From Pseudomonas sp. PD9R (GTDB lineage Bacteria; Pseudomonadota; Gammaproteobacteria; Pseudomonadales; Pseudomonadaceae): a stretch of 64,000 nt of DNA. The notes under the pieces were generated by a model. It was not told where the DNA came from and made no database searches. It saw nothing but the letters and a program-made list of their open reading frames with translations. Shown in pieces: positions 59,722-64,000 of the stretch. The DNA is taken from positions 124,001 through 188,000 of the forward strand of contig NZ_JAHTMR010000011.1 in NCBI RefSeq assembly GCF_019200975.1. Direction: 5' to 3'. Every line of letters begins with the position of its first letter. Positions within the stretch are counted from its first letter, which is position 1. The position numbers were made by a program, and so were the translations under genes.

Positions 59722-61776
59722 TTACCCCAACAACGAAATATCGGCGACGCCGAGGAACAGCCCACGCAGACGCGCCAGCAAGGCATAACGGTTGGCGCGG
59801 ACCTTGGCGTCTTCCGCGTTGACCATCACTGCTTCGAAGAACGCATCGACCGGCTCGCGCAGGGCGGCCAGGCGTGCCAGCGATTCGCTGTACTGGCGCG
59901 CCGCAGCCATTGGCTGAACAGCCTGGTCTGCCTGCTGAATCGCCGAATACAGGGAAAACTCGTTGGCATTGTCGAAGTACTTCGCTTCGACGACGGTCGG
60001 AACCGAGCCTTCAACCTTGCTCAGCAAGTTCGAAACTCGCTTGTTCACGGCAGCCAGGGCAGCCGCTTCCGGCAACTTGCGGAACGCTTGGACTGCTTGA
60101 ACACGTTGGTCGAAGTCCAGGGCGGAACCCGGCTTCAGCGCACGTACCGACAGGTAGGTCGCGACGTCGACGCCCTCGTCTTCATAACGAGCACGCAGAC
60201 GGTCGAAGATGAACTCCAGCACGGCGTCGTTCAGGCCGGCAGCTTTCACCTTGGCACCGAACGCATTCACAGCGAAGGCCACGGCATCGTTCAGGTCCAG
60301 ATCCAGTTGCTTCTCGATCAGGATGCGCAGCACACCGAGTGCGGCACGGCGCAGGGCATACGGGTCTTTGCTGCCGGTCGGCAGCATGCCGATGCCGAAA
60401 ATGCCGACCAACGTGTCGAGCTTGTCAGCGATGGCCACGGCCGCACCGGTCAGGGTGGTTGGCAGCTCAGCGCCAGCACCGCGCGGCATGTACTGCTCGT
60501 TCAGCGCCAGCGCTACGTCTTGCGGCTCGCCATCGTTGAGGGCGTAGTAGTAGCCGGCAACGCCTTGCATCTCCGGGAACTCGCCGACCATTTCGGTCGC
60601 CAGGTCGCATTTGGACAACAGACCGGCACGGGAAGCCCATGCAGCGTTGCCGCCGATGCGCTGAGCGATGTAAGCGGCCAGTTTGGAAACGCGCTCGGCC
60701 TTGTCGTAGACGCTGCCGAGTTTTTCCTGGAACACCACGTTTTGCAGGCGCAGGTTAAAGTCTTCGAGTTTCTGCTTCTTGTCTTGCTTGAAGAAGAACT
60801 CGGCGTCGGTCAGGCGTGGGCGAACCACTTTCTCGTTACCGGCGATGATCTGCTGCGGGTCTTTGCTCTCGATGTTGGCCACGGTAATGAAACGTGGCAG
60901 CAACTTGCCGTCGATATCCAGCAGGCAGAAATACTTCTGGTTGTCCTGCATGGTGGTGATCAGCGCTTCTTGTGGCACGTCGAGGAAGCGTTCTTCGAAC
61001 GAGCACACCAGCGGCACCGGCCACTCAACCAGCGCAGTCACTTCATCGAGCAGGTCCGGCGGCACGATGGCGGTGCCTTCCTGCAGGGTCGCCAGTTCTT
61101 CGGTGCGCTTGCTGATGATTGCGCGACGCTCGTTGGCGTCGGCCAGCACGTAAGCGGCACGCAGGTCATTGAGGTAGCTGGATGGCGAACCGATGCGCAC
61201 GGTTTCCGGATGATGGAAACGGTGGCCGCGGGAATCACGACCGGACTTCTGCGCGAGGATGGTGCAGTCGATGACCTGGTCACCGAGCAGCATCACCAGC
61301 CATTGGGTCGGACGAACGAATTCTTCCTTGCGGGCACCCCAACGCATGCGCTTCGGGATCGGCAGGTCGTTCAGGGAATCTTCGACGATGGTCGGCAGCA
61401 GGCTGGCGGTCGGCTTGCCGGCAATGCTTTGGCTGTAGCGCAGTTTTGGGCCGCTCTGATCGATTTCGCTCAGGTCGACGCCGCACTTCTTGGCAAAACC
61501 CAGTGCCGCTTGCGTCGGGTTGCCATCAGCATCGAACGCAGCCTGACGTGGCGGGCCATCGAGGTTGATGCTGCGATCCGGCTGCTGAGTAGCCAGCGAA
61601 GTGATCAGCACCGCCAGACGACGTGGCGCCGCGTAGACGGTTTTGGTCTCGTAGTTCAGGCCGGCGGCTTGCAGGCCTTTGTCGATACCGGCAAGAAACG
61701 CCTCGGCCAGGGTGTTCAGGGCTTTGGGTGGCAGTTCTTCAGTGCCCAGTTCAACCAGAAAATCCAGAGCACTCAT
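59722..61776 (-). CDS. glyS: Glycyl-tRNA synthetase beta subunit
   Basis: 684-residue tRNA-recognition and editing-like subunit of the alpha2beta2 GlyRS. N-terminus SALDFLVELGTEELPPKALN is diagnostic, and an HD-like domain and C-terminal anticodon-binding DALR-type domain follow. Its start overlaps the glyQ stop by four bases. Confidence 0.98.
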   Translation of the reverse strand: MSALDFLVELGTEELPPKALNTLAEAFLAGIDKGLQAAGLNYETKTVYAAPRRLAVLITSLATQQPDRSINLDGPPRQAAFDADGNPTQAALGFAKKCGVDLSEIDQSGPKLRYSQSIAGKPTASLLPTIVEDSLNDLPIPKRMRWGARKEEFVRPTQWLVMLLGDQVIDCTILAQKSGRDSRGHRFHHPETVRIGSPSSYLNDLRAAYVLADANERRAIISKRTEELATLQEGTAIVPPDLLDEVTALVEWPVPLVCSFEERFLDVPQEALITTMQDNQKYFCLLDIDGKLLPRFITVANIESKDPQQIIAGNEKVVRPRLTDAEFFFKQDKKQKLEDFNLRLQNVVFQEKLGSVYDKAERVSKLAAYIAQRIGGNAAWASRAGLLSKCDLATEMVGEFPEMQGVAGYYYALNDGEPQDVALALNEQYMPRGAGAELPTTLTGAAVAIADKLDTLVGIFGIGMLPTGSKDPYALRRAALGVLRILIEKQLDLDLNDAVAFAVNAFGAKVKAAGLNDAVLEFIFDRLRARYEDEGVDVATYLSVRALKPGSALDFDQRVQAVQAFRKLPEAAALAAVNKRVSNLLSKVEGSVPTVVEAKYFDNANEFSLYSAIQQADQAVQPMAAARQYSESLARLAALREPVDAFFEAVMVNAEDAKVRANRYALLARLRGLFLGVADISLLG

Positions 61777-62726
61777 TGTGCAGCCTCCAGCTTGGCCAGT
61801 ACTTCGTCACGCAGGTCCGGGGTCGCCATCGGGAAGCCGAGCTTGGCGCGAGCCAGCAGGTAGGCTTGCGCAACGGAACGCGCCAGGGTGCGTACACGCA
61901 GAATGTATTGCTGACGCGCGGTGACGGAAATCGCCCGGCGCGCATCCAGCAGGTTGAAGGTATGGGAGGCCTTCAACACCATTTCGTAGCTCGGCAACGG
62001 CAGCGGCTGGTCGAGTTCGATCAGGCGCTTGGCTTCGCTTTCGTAGAAATCGAACAGTTCGAACAGCTTCTCGACGTTGGCGTGTTCGAAGTTGTAGGTC
62101 GACTGCTCCACTTCGTTCTGATGGAACACGTCGCCGTAGGTGACTTTGCCCATCGGGCCGTCAGCCCAGACCAGGTCGTAGACCGAGTCCACGCCTTGCA
62201 GGTACATGGCCAGGCGCTCCAGGCCGTAGGTGATCTCGCCGGTCACCGGGTAGCACTCGATGCCGCCCGCTTGCTGGAAGTAGGTGAACTGGGTCACTTC
62301 CATGCCGTTGAGCCAGACTTCCCAGCCCAGACCCCAGGCGCCGAGGGTCGGCGATTCCCAGTTGTCTTCGACGAAACGGATGTCATGCACCAATGGGTCG
62401 AGGCCCACGTGCTTTAGGGAGCCCAGGTACAGCTCCTGGAAGTTGTCCGGGTTCGGCTTCAGGACTACCTGGAACTGGTAGTAGTGCTGCAGACGGTTCG
62501 GGTTTTCGCCGTAGCGGCCGTCAGTCGGGCGACGACTTGGCTGCACATAAGCGGCGTTCCAGGTTTCCGGGCCAATGGCGCGCAGGAATGTTGCGGTGTG
62601 GAAAGTGCCGGCGCCTACTTCCATATCGTAGGGCTGAAGTACCACACAACCTTGCTCGGCCCAGTATTGCTGGAGGGCGAGGATCAAGTCTTGGAAGGTA
62701 CGCACGGCTGGCGTAGGCTGGCTCAC
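61773..62726 (-). CDS. glyQ: Glycyl-tRNA synthetase alpha subunit
   Basis: 317-residue catalytic class II subunit. Conserved YWAEQGCVVLQPYDMEVGAG near the N-terminus, PTDGRYGENPNRLQHYYQFQ (motif 2 region) and GLERLAMYLQGVDSVYDL (motif 3 region) are present. Translation starts at GTG 62726, with AGGTGA 6 bases upstream; upstream in-frame codons are not family-like. Divergent from tag. Confidence 0.97.
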   Translation of the reverse strand: MSQPTPAVRTFQDLILALQQYWAEQGCVVLQPYDMEVGAGTFHTATFLRAIGPETWNAAYVQPSRRPTDGRYGENPNRLQHYYQFQVVLKPNPDNFQELYLGSLKHVGLDPLVHDIRFVEDNWESPTLGAWGLGWEVWLNGMEVTQFTYFQQAGGIECYPVTGEITYGLERLAMYLQGVDSVYDLVWADGPMGKVTYGDVFHQNEVEQSTYNFEHANVEKLFELFDFYESEAKRLIELDQPLPLPSYEMVLKASHTFNLLDARRAISVTARQQYILRVRTLARSVAQAYLLARAKLGFPMATPDLRDEVLAKLEAAQ

Positions 62727-62807
62727 GAAATTCACCTGTTTCTTGGGCTGCGATTTAAAGAGCGGGAGTATACCCGATTCGTTGCTGCGCACGCCCCCTG
62801 GAGCCTT

Positions 62808-63365
62808 ATGCCACGCTGCTTTTGGTGTTCCGAAGATCCGCTGTACATGGCTTATCACGATCAAGAGTGGGGCACGCCTCTACGCGATGCGCAGGGTTTG
62901 TTCGAGTTGCTTTTGCTCGAAGGGTTCCAGGCCGGGCTTTCCTGGATCACCGTGTTGCGCAAACGCGAACATTACCGCCAGGTGATGTACGGCTTTGACG
63001 TGCAGCGCGTGGCGCAAATGAGCGACGCCGAAGTCGATGAATTGATGCTCGATCCGGGGATCATCCGCAATCGCCTCAAGCTCAATGCCGCCCGGCGCAA
63101 TGCCCAGGCCTGGCTGGCGCTGGAGGACCCGGTCGAGTTTCTCTGGTCGTTTGTTGGCGGGACGCCGAAGATCAATCATTTCAAGGACCGCACCGAAGTG
63201 CCGGCCATCACACCCGAGGCGGTGGAGATGAGCAAAGGTTTGAAAAAGGCCGGATTTACCTTCGTCGGCCCGACCATTTGCTACGCGCTGATGCAGGCTT
63301 CGGGCATGGTCATGGATCACACCCGGGATTGTGACCGCTACGCGCTGCTGGCGAACGGCGGTTAG
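62808..63365 (+). CDS. tag: DNA-3-methyladenine glycosylase I
   Basis: 185-residue repair enzyme excising 3-methyladenine. N-terminal CFWCSEDPLYMAYHDQEWG carries the zinc Cys ligands and the conserved Tyr/Trp; FELLLLEGFQAGLSWITVLRK contains the catalytic Glu region; the C-terminal zinc ligands are in the HTRDC segment. GGAG lies 6 bases before ATG 62808. Followed by a lipid A acyltransferase gene after 40 bases. Confidence 0.96.
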   Translation: MPRCFWCSEDPLYMAYHDQEWGTPLRDAQGLFELLLLEGFQAGLSWITVLRKREHYRQVMYGFDVQRVAQMSDAEVDELMLDPGIIRNRLKLNAARRNAQAWLALEDPVEFLWSFVGGTPKINHFKDRTEVPAITPEAVEMSKGLKKAGFTFVGPTICYALMQASGMVMDHTRDCDRYALLANGG

Positions 63366-63405
63366 AATAGCCGCCTCGCGCACAGCACAAGAACAGGAGT
63401 GACCT

Positions 63406-64000
63406 GTGGAAAAGTTTAAAGGCGCCTTGCTGGTAGGCGCTCTGCGGCTGTTTGCCCTGCTTCCGTGGCGGGCGGTGCAGGCCGTCGGCTCGGCGATTGG
63501 CTGGCTGATGTGGAAAACCCCCAACCGTTCCCGCGATGTGGTGCGGATCAACTTGGCCAAGTGCTTTCCGGACATGGACCCTGCCGAGCGCGAGCGTCTG
63601 GTCGGCCAGAGCTTGAAAGACATTGGCAAGTCCCTGACCGAAAGCGCCTGCGCCTGGATCTGGCCAGCCCAGCGTTCCATCGACCTGGTGCGCGAGGTCG
63701 AAGGTCTCGACATATTGAAAGACGCCCTCGCCTCCGGCAAAGGCGTGGTTGGCATCACCAGCCATCTGGGCAACTGGGAAGTGCTCAACCACTTCTATTG
63801 CAGCCAGTGCAAACCGATCATTTTCTACCGCCCGCCAAAACTGAAGGCTGTGGATGAATTGCTGCGCAAACAGCGTGTGCAACTGGGCAACAAAGTGGCC
63901 GCTTCCACCAAGGAAGGCATCCTCAGCGTCATCAAGGAAGTGCGCAAAGGTGGTGCAGTGGGCATTCCCGCTGACCCGGAACCGTCCGAATCCGCCGGGA
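63406..64000 (+). CDS. Lipid A acyltransferase, LpxL/HtrB family (partial, 3' end outside)
   Basis: 198 codons of a Kdo2-lipid A secondary acyltransferase before the window ends. Start GTG 63406 (reading VEKFKGALLVGALRLFALLP) has AGGAG 7 bases upstream. A hydrophobic N-terminal helix anchors it in the inner membrane, and the catalytic HX4E motif is visible in TSHLGNWEVLNHFY (near residue 120), followed by IFYRPPKLKAVDELL. In P. aeruginosa the homologue beside tag is an HtrB-type lauroyl/2-hydroxylauroyl transferase; acyl specificity cannot be read here. Confidence 0.93.
   Translation, partial: MEKFKGALLVGALRLFALLPWRAVQAVGSAIGWLMWKTPNRSRDVVRINLAKCFPDMDPAERERLVGQSLKDIGKSLTESACAWIWPAQRSIDLVREVEGLDILKDALASGKGVVGITSHLGNWEVLNHFYCSQCKPIIFYRPPKLKAVDELLRKQRVQLGNKVAASTKEGILSVIKEVRKGGAVGIPADPEPSESAG

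Noticed and set aside
59377..61863. 828-codon open frame on the plus strand opposite glyS
   Set aside because: It is antisense to the certain glyS gene, with no ribosome site and a composition (rich in His, Gln, Arg) typical of the reverse complement of high-GC coding DNA.

Overview
The window is a chromosomal replication-origin region of a Pseudomonas, most likely of the P. fluorescens group. This rests on the gene order mnmG-mnmE-yidC-yidD-rnpA-rpmH / oriC / dnaA-dnaN-recF-gyrB, on the neighbouring rsmG-parA-parB and atpIBEFHAGDC-glmU operons, on five ParB-binding parS palindromes of the Pseudomonas type (TGTTCCACGTGGAAC), and on the family of REP palindromes typical of fluorescent pseudomonads. 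Base composition is about 60% G+C in genes, with AT-rich islands at the two origin-like intergenic regions. No rRNA, tRNA, CRISPR array, prophage or complete insertion sequence was seen.

Layout. 1-4.3 kb holds a partial SMI1/KNR4-like protein, a CPA2 cation/proton antiporter, a hotdog thioesterase, pyridoxal kinase PdxY and a DUF3301 protein. 4.3-11.1 kb is a zinc-starvation island. It has two COG0523/CobW GTPases, a small exported Cys-rich protein, the zinc-independent GTP cyclohydrolase FolE2, a metal ABC transporter (ATPase, permease, binding protein) and a threonyl-tRNA-synthetase-like protein. Two tandem Zur-like operators lie between the second GTPase and folE2. Two genes of the island are structurally abnormal: the permease lacks about 90-100 central residues, and the ThrRS-like protein lacks its catalytic domain and has lost most of its editing-site zinc ligands. 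11.2-14.5 kb carries DUF3617, cardiolipin synthase and cyclopropane fatty-acid synthase. 14.7-20.7 kb is a four-gene leftward operon, all start/stop overlaps, encoding three SPFH (HflK/HflC/flotillin-like) membrane proteins, one with a tail of 18 histidines, and a P1B-type metal ATPase. A strong Zur-like box sits just upstream of its first gene.

20.9-30.8 kb is mixed housekeeping and accessory sequence: lipoamide dehydrogenase, an Lrp regulator with a LysE exporter, a two-gene envelope pair with DUF3142, a PNPOx-reductase-ferredoxin fusion, a GST and a LysR regulator. 30.9-42.4 kb runs leftward through glmS, a DeoR regulator, glmU and the complete F1Fo ATP synthase operon. 42.5-51.2 kb is the leftward parB-parA-rsmG-mnmG cluster, an origin-like intergenic region, mnmE, and yidC-yidD-rnpA-rpmH. 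oriC lies at 51.2-51.8 kb, followed by rightward dnaA-dnaN-recF-gyrB to 58.0 kb. The right end carries a lysophospholipid acyltransferase, gmhB, glyS-glyQ, tag and a partial lipid A acyltransferase.

How the genes work together: DnaA binds TTATCCACA boxes at oriC (and probably at the mnmG-mnmE region) to start replication. ParA/ParB with the scattered parS sites segregate the origin. The zinc island and the SPFH/P-ATPase operon look like one Zur regulon split over two loci, replacing zinc enzymes and remodelling metal transport. The two altered genes and the SPFH/P-ATPase operon are the most interesting observations here.
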